Positions 34,784 to 47,481 of a stretch of 64,000 bases of DNA are shown piece by piece. The notes under the pieces were generated by a model. It was given only the letters and a program-made list of their open reading frames with translations. It had not been told where the DNA came from and ran no database searches. The position numbers and the translations under genes are program-made. Location: positions 18,972,991-19,036,990 of the forward strand of contig CP136061.1 in assembly GCA_032622095.1 (NCBI GenBank), in the 5' to 3' direction. The stretch is from Siphonodentalium dalli (lineage: Eukaryota > Mollusca > Scaphopoda > Gadilida > Siphonodentaliidae). Every line of letters starts with the position of its first letter. Within the stretch, counting starts at the first letter, position 1.

Positions 34784-37700
34784 AGGGGTACTGTACGCCA
34801 AATGTTGTTGTTGGTTTATATAGTCTCCGAGTCGGAGAATAAGGTAACAATTTTTCCATTATTTGAAAGTATGTTGAGTACGAAGTCATGTTACGGATGA
34901 CAAATTTACCGGAATGCAAAAATACAAATTGTCGTTGTCGAGTAATTTTTGTAAAGTTTTCAACCAAATGAATCAAATAAAAGTTTTATTATATGCATAC
35001 TAGTCCCATATCGTCGGTGGGATTCAAAGAAGTCGTAAAACTGTTAAAATCGTATTTTGGCGCGAATTTTTTTATTGCAAATTCGTAATCTACGCGGTCG
35101 ATTACACCCCTAAAATTCTTATCCTTGTTCTAATCCAACCAGAAATGAGCTTTTAGGCCATGTGATGGAAATTCGTATCCTTGGTTGGACAAATATCTTA
35201 CTTCAAAAATGTCGTATAAAGTATACGACATATTTGAAGTAAAACATATGACCATAACGTCAGTTACGTTGTTCTCAGAACGTCGTATATAGCCCTGGAG
35301 CTAATAGGGGTACCCTTGCACCCACCTGGGACTTAACTTCACCCCACTCATTTTGTTCCTTATTATGCCCCTTCAACTTTTAAGCAATGTTAACAAGAAA
35401 AAAAAATGGCCTTGTAGACTCCAGACAATATGGCGTCCATCATGGCCGCCGTTTTTCAGACCAGACTCTAAGTGAGTTTTATGCAAATTATAGCGTGAAA
35501 ATCTAGTAAAATGTATATATTGTCGTGAAGCCACATGTAAGACACAATAATACCTTTTTGGGCCAAAATTGAAACTCACCATCCAAGATGGCCGCCAAAA
35601 TGTCCGCCGAACTTGAAAATATGACATTTTTTCACAAATGTCTTCTAGATCAATTCATGCTGTTTGGAAATGGTTGAGTAATATGACTTTATTTTGTGTT
35701 TTATATATTACCTGATCATTGGAGCAATTAAAATGGAATTATTGGGGTCCTAACCCCTTCCGATCCCTCAAACATTCGATTTTACAGAATTCAGTATAAA
35801 ACTTCACAAAAAATCACAATTGGGATTCTAGGCATATTTCAACAAAAATGAAAAGAACTTTGTAATGTAAGTGAGGCATATCATTACCTATGAATATTCC
35901 AACTCACTGGAACCAAAATTCTTACTTCGGCTCAAAATGTTTGCCAGTATGGCCGCCAAAATACGGAAAATGGTAAATATATTACCCCAGCGTGTCCTGC
36001 AATCGCTTACAAGTTTTGGTTGATGTATAAAATAGACTATTCTGCATTAAATACATTGAATACTAACATGTCTGATGCATCATGTTTAATTTTTACTGTT
36101 GTCACCACTGACATCACCAAAATATTGAACTTTTCACTCAAAAACTTGACATAAATATCGGCAAATATTATTTTTTTAGGTTTGGACCATTTTTTTTCCC
36201 AGGTAAAATGTTACTATCTTTGGATTGAAAGGTGCTTATTGTTTTGGACTATCTTAAATACGTCATACATCGGTGTGTATTGACCAAATTGCTCAAGATG
36301 GCTTCCAAAATGGCAACCAAACATTATATCCCGAACATTATTCTCGGCGTTATCCGAAAAGGTAGCAAATTGTGACTCACTTGGTTATTATACGTTAATT
36401 AACTGACAACTACATGTTCTATTCTGGTTGTCGCAGTTCAGTACGGGGCATGGTAAATTCATTTTAAAGTGTGTAAGTTTGCCGAGAACCTTTTTTTTTT
36501 TTTTTTTAATTTATTGAAAGGAAATGTGCAGAACTTTGAGACGGAACTGAGATGGTAAGCTGTGGCTATTCTGGTCCATTATGATAACACAAAAAGTCAA
36601 CTGGATACAGTGTGGATGCCAAGATCGTAGCCAGGGAGTTACTCTATGATCATAGGTGAGGTGAATAGGTATACAGGGAGTTATTGTATGTCATGACTGA
36701 TGTGAATAGGTATACAGTGAGTGACTATATGGTTATGAATGGGTTGTCAATGGTAAGATGCATAGGTATACAGGGAGAGGTCGTGAGGTGAATCGGTATG
36801 AATGGAGTGACTGTATGGTTGTATATATCCAGTACGGGTGCACACGGTGTATGGATATAGCTACATGGTCATCTATGTGCTGATTATGTATATATATATT
36901 GAGTGACTGTAAGGTCATGGGTGGGATGTACATGTGTTGTCTGTATGATCATGAATGGGGTGTGTGGATAAATAGCGAGTGATTTTATGATTACGGGTAA
37001 TGTGTATAGGTATATATGGAATGACTACGGTCATGGTTGAATATGAATACCTGGAGTAAGCTGGGTGGACATTATCGTGTGGGTATATAGGGAGTATCTT
37101 TGTGGTAACGGGTGGGATGTATATTTATATATCTCGTGGATGTATTATCATTGGTGGGTGTATAGGGATATCTGTATTATCATAGATGGCGTGTATGATT
37201 ATACAGTGAATTGCTGAATTGTCAAGTGTGAGATGTATATGCAAGTATGGATGGTATAAGTGGTCGTGTTTGCGGGTTTTTTTGTATATCTGGAAGGGCT
37301 AAATGGTTTACATGTATACCTGGAGTGAATATATGGGCGGCACATGTATACCGAGTGGTTATATGACTATATGTGTCGAATAGGTATACAGGTAGTGACT
37401 GTATGGTTAATGGTGAGATGAGTACATGTACGTATACAAGTAGTGACTGTATTATCATAAATGTAATGAATACCTATACAGGGGTGACTAAATGGTCATG
37501 TGTCAGGCGTATGAGTATACCTGGTGTTCATGGTTGGTGACTCGTGGTGGTATGGTCATATGTAGGTTATACGGGTATATACACGTGTTGCTATATTGTC
37601 ATGGGCGAGGGGTATGTGTATATAGCGAGTGGCTATATTGCCACGAATGAGGTGCTTGTGCATACATGGAGTGACTATACTGACATGGCTGGGGTGTATT

Positions 37701-40700
37701 AGTATATCTTGAGCGGCTATTCGGCTATGGTGTGACAAATAGGAATACATGGAGTGACATGGTCAATGTTGAGGTGAATATGTATACAAGGATTGACGAT
37801 TACCATATATGAATGTTTTGAATATGTACACACGGGGTGACTATATGGCCATAGGTCAGGTGAAGGAGTATACCAGGTGCATGGGTGAGGGTATGTGTAT
37901 GAAGCGAGTGGCTATATTGCCATTGGGGAGGTGCATATGTATACCCGAAGTGACTTTATGGTCATTGGTGTGGTGTTGGTGTATGTATTGATTGTCTATT
38001 TGACCATGTGAGTGGATAATATGTATACAGGGGATGACCTTATGGCCAATGGTGAGATGGATGGGTATACAAGGAGTGACTATATGGTTATGGGTCATGT
38101 TTAGGAGTATACTCGGTGTGCCTGCATTGTGACCCGTGGCTGTATGGTCATCCGTGGTCATGGGTCAGGTGTACATGTATACAGTGGGTCACTATATTAT
38201 GTATATGGTGTTTATGTATATATGGAATGACTGTGTGATAATGGGTGACTTTACACGCTTAACGTTTCCTCCATGTACATAAACACCATGAAGACGGAGA
38301 ACTCTATGACATGACCTCTCTATTGACTAGCATATATATCCTTGAGTTATTGTGGAAAGCGATAGCCACACAAGATACACATGAACAACCCACCCATTAC
38401 ACCAGTCACTCCATTTGTATATAAACGCCACACAAATGACAACATAGTCACACACTGTATACACGTTTACCTGAGCATACAGCCGTACGTGGTTATACCA
38501 CTACATACCACGCCTGAACACCAGGTATACACCTACAACCGACACATGACCATATAGTCATTCTGTGTATACATATTCACCACCTTCACGACCATACAGT
38601 CACTCATTGCATATATATTCACCTCACCATGGACCATACAACCACTTCATGTATACATATTCGCCATACCATGACCATGCCCATGAGTCAATCTAGGTAT
38701 ACATATACACATCACCAATGGTGAGCCCTTCCAGATATACCAATACCCGCACATACGACCATAAGTTCCATACTTGCCATAATCATACACGCCATCCATG
38801 ATCATACATGTACTCCCTGTACACCCCCAATGATAACACATCCACAACAGATATCAATATACGTCCCACCCGTTACCAACAGTCATATTGGACCAGAATA
38901 CCCACATATCATGGTTCATCTCAGTTCCGTCTCAAAGTTCTGCCCATTCCCTTTCAATAATATGACCAGAATCACAAAAGAGGTTCTCCGCAAAATTCCA
39001 TACTGCAAATTCAAAATGAATTTGTCATGCCCCACACGGAACTGAGACAAACATAACAGAACGTAGTTGTCAGTTAATTAACAAACACGTATAATAACCA
39101 AGTGAGTCACAATTTGCTACCTTTTGGTTGCCATTTTGGAAGCCATCTTGAGCAATTCAGTCTATAAACACCGTAGTGTGACACATTTAAGATAGACAAA
39201 AACAATAAATACCTTGATACCAAAGATAGTTGCATTTTACCTGAAAAAAATGGTCGAACCCTGAAAAGTGAGTTTTTGCCGATATTTATGTCAAGTTTGT
39301 GAGTAAAAAATTCAATATTTCTGGTGATGTCAGTGGTGACAACAGTAAAAATGATCCATGGTGCATCAGACATGTCAGTATTCAATGTATAGAATACAGA
39401 ATAGCCAATTGTATACATCAACTACAACTTGTAGGCGATTGCAAGACACCCTGGGGCAATATTTACCATTTACATATATTTTGGCGGCCATTTTGAGTCA
39501 AGGTAAGAATTTTGGTTTCAGTGAGTTTAAAGAGTTTAAATATTCACAGGTAATGATATGCCTCACTTACTTTACAAAGTTCATTTCATTTTTTGTTGAA
39601 ATATGACAAGAATCCCAATTGTGATTTTTTGGGAAATGTTATACCGCATTCTGTAAAATCGAATTTTTGAGGGATCGGAAGGGGCTAGGACCCCAATAAT
39701 TCCATATTTAATTGCTCCAATCATCAGTTAATATACAAAATACAAAATAAAGTCATATTAGAATACCAGTTCCAATCAGCATTAATTGATCTAGAAGACA
39801 TTTGTGAAAACAATGTCTTTTTTTTAAACTTCCGGCGGTCATCTTGGATTGTGAGTTTCAATTTTTGGCCCAGAAAAGTGTCATTATGTCTTATCATCAC
39901 GGAAATATATACATTTGTATACATTTTACTAGATTTTCCAGCTATAATTTGCATAAAACTGACTTAGGGTCTGGTCTGAAAAATGGCGGTCATGCTGGAC
40001 GTCATCTTGCCTGTAGTCTACACGGCCACTTTTGTTTCTTGCTAACATTGCTTAGAAGTTGCAGGACATAATACGGAACAAAATGATTGGGGTGAAGTTA
40101 AGTCCCAGGGGGTGCAAGGGTACCCATATTAGCTCCCGGACTAATACTATATAGCATGATATTATAGAATGATATGGGATTGGCAAGAAACTTGGTATTA
40201 TAGCGGCATCCGTTTCGGAAGCCTCACAAGTTACTCGGGTGTGTTGCCACTGTGTCGTTTCAGCTATCTAGTTTAATTATCGAATTCCGACATACTTGGC
40301 TAACTGAGTGATCCCATATAACCGTCCATTATCGGAAATGTAATTAGTATAATGGAAATTGAACCAAGCTAACTGTTTTCTCGGCAGAAAAAAAGGTCGT
40401 ATAAATTGAAATTATGTGATGTCGAGGCATAAAGTTGTTTCAAATTTGTCGTATAAATTTCAAAACGTCGTAAAAGTTTGCCGCGAAAAAAAAATTATTT
40501 AAAAAAAGTCGTATAAGCTCATTTCACAGTTTTCTCTTTATACACTGGTGTAAAATCGTCAGTTTCACAATAATTCGATGCCCGGGATGTGTATCGATGG
40601 ATTTGCTGCACTGTTGTTCTTCTGAATATAACATATCAAAATATAATCAGTTTTTTGTCTCTCCTGTAAAATGACTAAAAAGTGCGGGAATTTTGTATAC

Positions 40701-41081
40701 GACATGTTTGAATCCCACCGACGATATACTCATTTAAGTTATTGTATCATCGCTAGTCAGTGAGTGGCTTGAGTGTTCTCCCCGTATCATCATAATATTT
40801 TAAGCGATCGTGTGTGCGATCGGTTTAAAATCCAGTATCCCTCAATTACTGTTTTTGATTACGGTAATTCGTAATTTAATTGACGCCATTTTATGGCTCC
40901 AGTCATAAATTCAATTTATATCAAATTATTAACTTTTAAATTATAAAATTTTAAGATAGCCTATTAACCTGAGCGTTTACATAATACATCTTCGACTCAA
41001 ATCACTTATGTTTCTATATATTATCGATATTAGATCGTTGTTGTCACCGGAAATTTAATGAAAATGGCGTACAGTACCCCT
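34784..41081. mobile_element. Giant foldback element, 6.3 kb, TTAA target
   Basis: Ends AGGGGTACTGTACGCCA and TGGCGTACAGTACCCCT are flanked by TTAA (34780-34783, 41082-41085). The arms are inverted over roughly 34784-36550 and 38930-41081 with diverged but obvious homology. For example 'tcggtgggattcaaa' at 35017 pairs with 40718, and 'gggtacccttgcaccc' at 35308 pairs with 40125. Small frames inside the arms mirror each other and lack domain similarity. The centre is satellite. The TTAA target suggests piggyBac-type mobilisation (inference). Confidence 0.8.
36600..38880. repeat. Degenerate roughly 50-bp satellite in the foldback loop
   Basis: Repeats of 'gtgactatatggtcat' plus 'gtgtatatgtatacaggga' run on the plus strand to about 38260. 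From about 38370 the same unit appears reverse-complemented ('tgtatacatattcacc', 'atgaccatatagtca'). It forms the loop of the foldback element. Confidence 0.8.
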
Positions 41082-41570
41082 TTAAGATACTCAATGTAGA
41101 ATATCTACGGCGGTACGCAAAACGGAAAGTACGTTTTTTTGGGGATTTAACGGGCACTTGTCGCTTCCGGTTGATGCTGCTTGGTTCATTTTGGTCCTTT
41201 TTTATCGAGATTTACATGAAAATAATACGACAAATGAATTATTTAGGTTTGTTTACCGTAATATATTCGATTAACTATGATATGATCGTATTACTGACGT
41301 AATTGTTTTTATCATCAAAAGTCACCTGTGTTTGAAAGATCAGAACATAAATTTCGAACAATACCGTAAATTGGCGTAATAAATTAAATTTGTCATTTGG
41401 TCTCAGAATTGCTGAAGGCTTACAATTAGCACTGATCTATTGGGAGCGCTATCACCCCTATTCTATACATTTATTTCTATACAAGTACAGTGATGCTCAG
41501 TGCTGATAGGTTCATATATTTTTTGCTTATGACAGGTCGGGCACAGGTGCCAAATGAGCTATAACTATAA

Positions 41571-41975
41571 GGGAAGTCGGTAGCCGAGAGGTAGCGTACT
41601 GGTCTCTCGTGCTAGCGGACCGGGGATCGCAACCTGGTCAGGGTATTCTGACAAAAATAAGAACTGGGTCAGATACCAAGTTTGTCATGCTGAAAAGTCT
41701 CACTGACTAAAGATCCGAATGCAAAATGCCGACTTCCCCCCATTACAACATTTGTCCAGGTATGTTGTCGTGGGTGCAGTACACTGTCCGATCGGGACAC
41801 GGACATTAATGGCTGACCCGTGTACATGTCTCGGTGTGTGCACGTTAAAGAAAGCTACTGGAGTCACCACAGGGTTATAAAGTTACTCGGCCGTGGTAGC
41901 ACCTGGACCAGTGCGTCTACAACCAGAATTGGTTCCTGCACTGTAATATCTACAGATACAGACAGATATAGTATA
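41571..41975 (+). mobile_element. tRNA-derived SINE, full-length type
   Basis: The tRNA-like head has an A box ('ggtagccgagaggtagcg') and a B box ('ggggatcgcaacc'). A tRNA-unrelated body follows with the conserved 'tgtgtgcacgttaaagaaa' stretch, ending in 'acagatacagacagata'. It is inserted in the left TIR of the 41533-43308 element. SINEs of this build are common in molluscs. Confidence 0.78.
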
Positions 41976-42645
41976 TATAGCTCAATTGAGCTCACATAGC
42001 TTAAAATCAAGCTAAATTTTTAATGTGATTTAAGTCCCTTTCATCAGTTCAACACATGCAATGAGGCCATTTGATTAAAACTTTTAGGAGACTGATTAAA
42101 GTTCTTACCGAACTGTTGTGTGGATAAAACTGCCGCTTCTACATATGAATTTACCTGGAATGTATTTCTGAAGGTTAAGGACAATGTCTTGTCCGATTGG
42201 ATAAATCACTGGCATCCATTTACAGGAAATCGTTTGTCGAAAGTGACTGATCTGCCATTAAGAGAAGAAGAAATACGGAAGCATGAGTGGTCAATACATT
42301 CATATTTTACTCATCGATTACTGTGTCTTCTATTTTGTCAATTTGGTAAAACATGTTGTATTCCATAGGTTCCAACTCGTGAAATTCAATTAGAATCAAA
42401 CTTATAAACACAAAGACAGAGCCTGTATTGACCAGTCTATCAGAAGGTTTGTTTCATTATGATTTTATCTTAGGATAAGCTTAAAGATGGCGGAGAGAAG
42501 CTGACACAGCTCGATTTGCTGACTGAAAAGTCAATTTAAAACTATTTTCTCTTACAAATTTTAATGAAAACGTGGATAAATCCTTAAGTAAATGTCATGT
42601 AAAAGTTATCAAGACTATTGTGAGTAAATGTAGACGAGCACTTAA

Positions 42646-43114
42646 AGGTACTCAACCCGATAAAACTCCTCTCAATTACTATTTCAATGGCTTCGGGGGT
42701 CAAAAATATTTGATTCGAGTCGAGGAAGTCACCCATCAAAGCTCACATTTGTTAGATATCGATTTTAGAAATCTATTATTTTTCTTTATCGGGAATACTA
42801 TCTGGCCCAGAACTCAGTCAAAATTGCGTTAAAATTACCACTTGATTTTAGAGTTATTCATCCTTGTCTGTTTGAATAGATTTGGAGTACACATCCAGAG
42901 CAGATTACGGCAGTTATTAGTACTCATCTCGAGAACATAACAAATTTGAAAAATCAATATCTAATAACTCTGAGCTTTGTTTGATGGGTTCCTCGACTCG
43001 AATCAAATATTTTTTACCCCCAAAGCCAAAGAAATAGTAATATAGGACCCTCTGATCGGATTGTTGTTGTTGGAATCTGTTGAGATGGGGACCCTCTTTA
43101 CGGGTTGAGTACCT
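42646..43114. mobile_element. TTAA MITE with AGGTACTCAACCCG ends
   Basis: TTAA at 42642-42645 and 43115-43118. TIRs AGGTACTCAACCC and GGGTTGAGTACCT are perfect, and inverted homology extends inward ('atttgattcgagtcgagga' and inverse). An open frame over its left half is a by-product. Its AGG-TACT end resembles that of the 6.3-kb foldback element. Confidence 0.85.
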
Positions 43115-43574
43115 TTAAGTTATTTTTTGAAGCTCAATATTACATGTAGGTTGGTCCAGTAAAAGTAAATTTGTAATGCGATAATTCGATGCATGTTTTG
43201 AACTCAGGAAATTATATCACATTAAAAATTTAGCTCAATTCAGCTACGTGAGCTGAAATGAGCTATTAACCTATTTAGCTCATTTGGCACCTGCGCCTGT
43301 CCCGCCTGACCTAGGCCAAAAGGAAGAATACCTGAGTTTAGGGTAACATGAAGGAAAAAAACAGGGGCGGGCGGGCGGTACTTCATTTTATTTTATTTTT
43401 CACGGGGGATAGTATTTAAGTATTCGTGCCTTCTAATCGTCTGCCAGTGTCACTCGTATAAAGCTTGGGCAAGTCATTGTCACACTAATCAATGTCATGA
43501 TAGCTTTAATCAGTTTAATGGCGTTACAGAAGTTCAATGACATGTATACAGCATGATATTAAATGATATTATAT

Positions 43575-44190
43575 ATAGAACTAGAAGGTGACCCGACTTC
43601 GTCCGGGCTTTGACCTTTAATTGACCATTTTGAAGGTCAAGGTCAGTTCGGGGTCACAATTTGACCCGTCGAAAACACTCCCCCGATAAAAGTATCCGTA
43701 GGTATCAAATTTCGTCGAAATCCATTAATTGTTTAATTTAATTTGAGTTAATTCTGCCTTTTTACTCAAGAGACATGATGGTAGCCGTCCCGTGATGGTA
43801 CCCGTCCCTAAAAGAGGCACGTTTGTGGGTAACCGTTTCAAGGTGAAGATCACCTCGGGCGGAAAGCCCTAAGTACGTCACACAACACGCTCATGTCTGG
43901 ATACAGTCTTACACGCACACGCCCAGACGTAATAATCACATTACACACATACGCTCTTTATCGACAACACTGCGGATACGAACGATCTTTAACTATCAAC
44001 GCGATTAACCCCACCGTGCCAATGGCGGTAATTTTTGTGACTGGGGTGGAGAATGGGTGCTCCGACGTTCTCAGAAGCGATGCGATGCCACTTCATCTGG
44101 TATTTTACCCTTTGATAGGAAGTTTGGGCTCAATCCGTCCGGCAGTTTTCGAGTTCATCGCGATCACACACACACACACCCCGATCTTCC
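43575..44190 (+). mobile_element. Non-LTR or SINE tail ending in (CA)n
   Basis: Starts near 'ctagaaggtgacccgacttc' and ends 'ttttcgagttcatcgcgatc' followed by a CA repeat. This terminal phrase before CA is typical of RTE-like tails in marine invertebrates. A frame here is broken and I do not claim a protein. Confidence 0.5.
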
Positions 44191-44567
44191 AAAATATATT
44201 ATAGATAAGTGTCTAGTGTTGGAAATTAAACGGTTTATGTTCACGCTGAAGCTCGGATATTACAGGCCAAATCCTACGAGTGGACATATTACTGTTCAAT
44301 TTCCCACACAAGACACTTATGATATTTTGTTTATCCACAGACTCGAATACTAAGAAATTTTGCGAAATATTCAACTCAGAAGGTGAATTTAACAAGAGTT
44401 CCTCCATTGGAAATGGCACATACATGCGGCAACGCAAACGTAACATTCAGAATTATTTTTTATCTGACATTTTATTACTATGTCCTTTTCTGTCAGTTCA
44501 GAATCCGTGTGGTACCGGTTCACGCACGACAACATGTCTGTGCTATAGTTGACATTGGCGCCATGAT

Positions 44568-45765
44568 CAGGGATGGGGCTAGAGGGTCTTCGCTGGGGGG
44601 GTGTCCACCTTGGGAATTTCCAACTGCACACCCCCCCCCCCCCCCCTTGAGTCGGAATCACACCAACACAACTTTTTGCATAATTCCATTTGCACCCCCC
44701 CCCCCCCCCTTGAGTCGGAATCGCACCAACACAACTTTTTGCATAATTCCATTTGCACCCCCCCCCCCCCCCCTGTACCTCATGCTCAGGCCTAATTTCC
44801 TATATATTCATAAGCCATGCTTCTATTTTCCCAGTATGAGAGAACATTAAGATATTTTAACCTGAAAATTGCCCCCAAAAAAACAACTAGTGATCTAATT
44901 CCAGACAAATGCACACAGCTACCGACAACAGACCAGGAAACACCGGGCCGACCATGGTTGTTTGGCCCGGTGTGAGAAAAATTTGAAAACTATACAAGAA
45001 AATCGCAAATCCTAGCATCTAGACTGGCCTCAACTGAAGCTTTCCTAGTGTTGGAAATTTCAAACCTCATGCTCAACCTCAACTGATGACCATTTATGTC
45101 TACAAGTTTGACCAAATGTAGTAAAATATTGTTTTGCTAAACTAATTAGCAGTTTTGTATTGGCCATGTGGATGGGGCAATGGCACACCGGGCCGACCAT
45201 GGTTCGGCCCGGTGTGCGAAAATTTTGAAATCTGAACAAGAAAATCGCAAAATCCTAACATCTAGACTAGCCTCAAGCCTTCCTACTGTTGGAAATTTCA
45301 AACCCTACACCCCCACTTAGGTTGGAAAATTTCCAACTGATGACAATTCCAATGACAATGTTGACCAATTGTATGACAATATTGTTTTCTTAAATTAACT
45401 AGAAGTTTTTGACTGGCCACGGGGGAGGGACCAGGACACAAGCTTTCCAAGTGTTGGAAATTTCCAACCTGTCACCCCCCCCCTAAGGTTGGAAAATTTC
45501 CAACTGATGTCCATTTCTGTCAAAATTTTTGACCAAAAATAGGAACATACTAGTATGCAAATATTGGTCGAAAAACAATAAATTTCCCCCAATAAATTGT
45601 TTTATAATCAAACTACAAGAACATTTTCAACCTATTGTTGGTGTGAAATTTCGTTATGGCAGGTATGAAATTTCCAACTATTGAAAATATAGCTCTCTGC
45701 TGGGGGGGGGGGGGGGGGGGGGGGGGGGTGAGACACCCCCCACACCCCCTCTAGCCACATCCCTG
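44568..45765. mobile_element. hAT-type non-autonomous transposon, 1,198 bp, with C/G runs
   Basis: CAGGGATGGGGCTAGAGGG pairs with CCCTCTAGCCACATCCCTG (one mismatch). An exact 8-base duplication GCCATGAT flanks it (44560-44567, 45766-45773). Inside are a three-copy repeat of about 60 bases beginning with 13-15 C ('cttgagtcggaatcacacc'), diverged 'ttggaaatttccaac' hairpins, and a G run of about 27. No transposase. Confidence 0.88.
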
Positions 45766-46206
45766 GCCATGATGTTTCTATTCTGATTCATATGAACGCA
45801 TTTGTGAAGTTTAATAGCTAAAACGCAGGATCTATCCGCACACGGAAGTGTTTCCGCCATATTCAATCGGCAAAATATCTGGTTACTTTCGATTTGCTAG
45901 TTAATACATATCGCGTATTTTCTGGTTTCCGCTTTCGATAAATCGGCGAGGTTTGCCGAACAATGACGAGGAAATACAAATATACTACAACAACAATGGC
46001 AGCACTTCCGCTTTTCGAGAATTGACGATATTTGCAAGGAAATGGTTTACTTGTTTAAGCTAACTCCGCAGTCGCGAATTCCTAATTACAAAAAAATAAA
46101 ATGAAGTCCGAGGAAATTTTTGAAAAACGATAAAATGGAATTTGGCGGCAGGTTTTGAGTATGGGCGGGCGGGTTACCCTAAACACAGGTATTCTTCGTT
46201 TTGGCC

Positions 46207-46275
46207 CTATATGAATTGGGAGGATGGTTCAATTGGTAGAACGTATTGGGATGAGGCCAATGGACAGTCTATTGC
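46207..46275 (+). mobile_element. tRNA-like SINE fragment
   Basis: 'ggatggttcaattggtagaac' type A-box sequence starts right after the 2.9-kb element. No B box or cloverleaf is visible. Confidence 0.35.
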
Positions 46276-46443
46276 ATGTATAATGAAAAATACGTACGGG
46301 GCTAACCGCACTGAAAGTTAGCAGAGCCCGCAATCGCTCACCAATCCAAGGAGTGGTGTGACGATTTGCAGTAGGTCCATGTTTGCGGAGATTCTCAAAT
46401 TCTCGCCAGTACCTGAAAATTGGTGAAAGATATCTTATGAAAT

Positions 46444-46512
46444 TATGTAGAGAAGCGGATAGCTCATTTGGTTCGTGGGGCGACCTCGGAGCTACATTTT
46501 CGACGCGGTCAA
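46444..46512 (+). mobile_element. tRNA-derived SINE head
   Basis: 'gcggatagctcatttggttc' gives an A box, and the following 'gacctcggagctacattttc' matches the minus-strand copy at 27690-27812. The copy breaks where the 46515-46905 element begins. Confidence 0.55.
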
Positions 46513-46514
46513 GG

Positions 46515-46905
46515 CAGGCCTTTAAATTACCCCAAATTCATGGCGTTTAACGATGTCCCCAAATTAAAGAGATGTCCCCAAATTTTTTTTTTTTTTTTTT
46601 TTTTATACAAATACACAATCTAAAATTGGATATATATAATATGTCAAATCTATTTAAAAGGGCAGGATTTATTAAAGTGATGAAATTTTTTCAGAAATGT
46701 AATAAAACTTCAATTAAACTAGTACAGGATGGAAATATATCTCATTCTATTGCAAGATATCTATTGCGAGATATCTGTCCTGTTAGAAGCCATGCAAGAT
46801 ATTGCATTTCACGGGTTTAGATTTAAAAATTTTCTCACGACATGACGAACCATGGTCGGCACGCCGTGTCCGATATCCCCAAATTAGACCAATATAAAGG
46901 CCTGC
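46515..46905. mobile_element. Short TIR element, unclassified
   Basis: 'gcaggccttta' at the left and 'taaaggcctgc' at the right are exact inverses. 'ccccaaatt' phrases recur inside both ends, and a 19-base T run lies near 46582. About 390 bases long. Confidence 0.5.
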
Positions 46906-47439
46906 TCTAATGCCATTTCCGAGAGAGGTTTCAGCCAAATGCAATTGTTACTGGGAAAACATCAGGGATCGACAAAAGATGAGACTCTTGATAAACTAAT
47001 TAGAATACGCATGTTTCCACTCCCTTTGGACAACACATCCATCAATGATAAATATATTTGACAAGGAATTCAACAAAAACAGACATATTAAGTTACATTA
47101 GTTACAGTGAAACATTAAAGGGTAATGAAGTCATTATGAACACTAAATTTGGGCATTTTAATTTTTATGATTTATCATTATGGGACTATCTCATATTATA
47201 TCCAACAGAATGTATGCGACATAAGGATAAATTTGTGCCATGGATGATTGCAAAATACACTCATACAGGTGCTCTTTGAAAAAATGGAAACAACAAGATG
47301 ATTTTAATGAAAATGAGTTATTCTTAAAGCACATGAGTGTATATGGCACTCATTCATTGCTCAATTTATTCATTTGTTGGCTGTATAAATCTTGTTGGGT
47401 ATAATATGAGATGGTCTCATAAAATAAATGGCAATATTT

Positions 47440-47455
47440 AGTGTCCAGTACCCCT
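47440..47455. mobile_element. Solo end of the AGGGGTACTG-type TTAA element
   Basis: 'gtccagtacccct' followed by TTAA (47456-47459) matches the right end of the 6.3-kb foldback. I could not find the partner end. Confidence 0.4.
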
Positions 47456-47481
47456 TTAAAACATCAGTTTTGCCTAGTTTA

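Larger units (their letters stand above)
41533..43308. mobile_element. TIR element carrying a nested SINE and a nested MITE
   Basis: Left end 'ggcacaggtgccaaatgagct' type sequence at 41540 pairs with right end 'agctcatttggcacctgcgc' at 43278. Further pairing ('gctaaatttttaatgtga' with 'tcacattaaaaatttagc') lies beyond the SINE. A frame at 42120-42368 (NVFLKVKDNVLSDWINHWHP...) could be a remnant but matches nothing I know. No clear target duplication. Confidence 0.65.
43314..46206. mobile_element. TIR element of 2.9 kb, PIF/Harbinger-like, with nested insertions
   Basis: The left end (43314) begins GGCCAAAAGGAAGAATACCT and the right end inverts to GGCCAAAACGAAGAATACCT. A 3-base CTA flanks both ends (43311-43313, 46207-46209). 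'tttagggtaac' and 'gggcgggcgg' continue the TIR. A 3-base target and GGCC ends fit PIF/Harbinger; class is inference. It contains a retroelement tail and a complete hAT-type element. Confidence 0.65.

Noticed and set aside
35373-40071. Two similar frames (SGLKNGGH-type) in opposite strands, at first look a gene pair
   Set aside because: They are mirror images in the arms of the foldback element, and similarity is explained by the inverted repeat. No transposase motif seen.
41571-41650. Possible tRNA gene on plus strand
   Set aside because: A and B boxes are present but no acceptor stem or cloverleaf closes, and a SINE body follows.
47058-47279. A 73-codon plus-strand frame
   Set aside because: No similarity, no splice context, AT-rich. 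The length is expected by chance in this composition.
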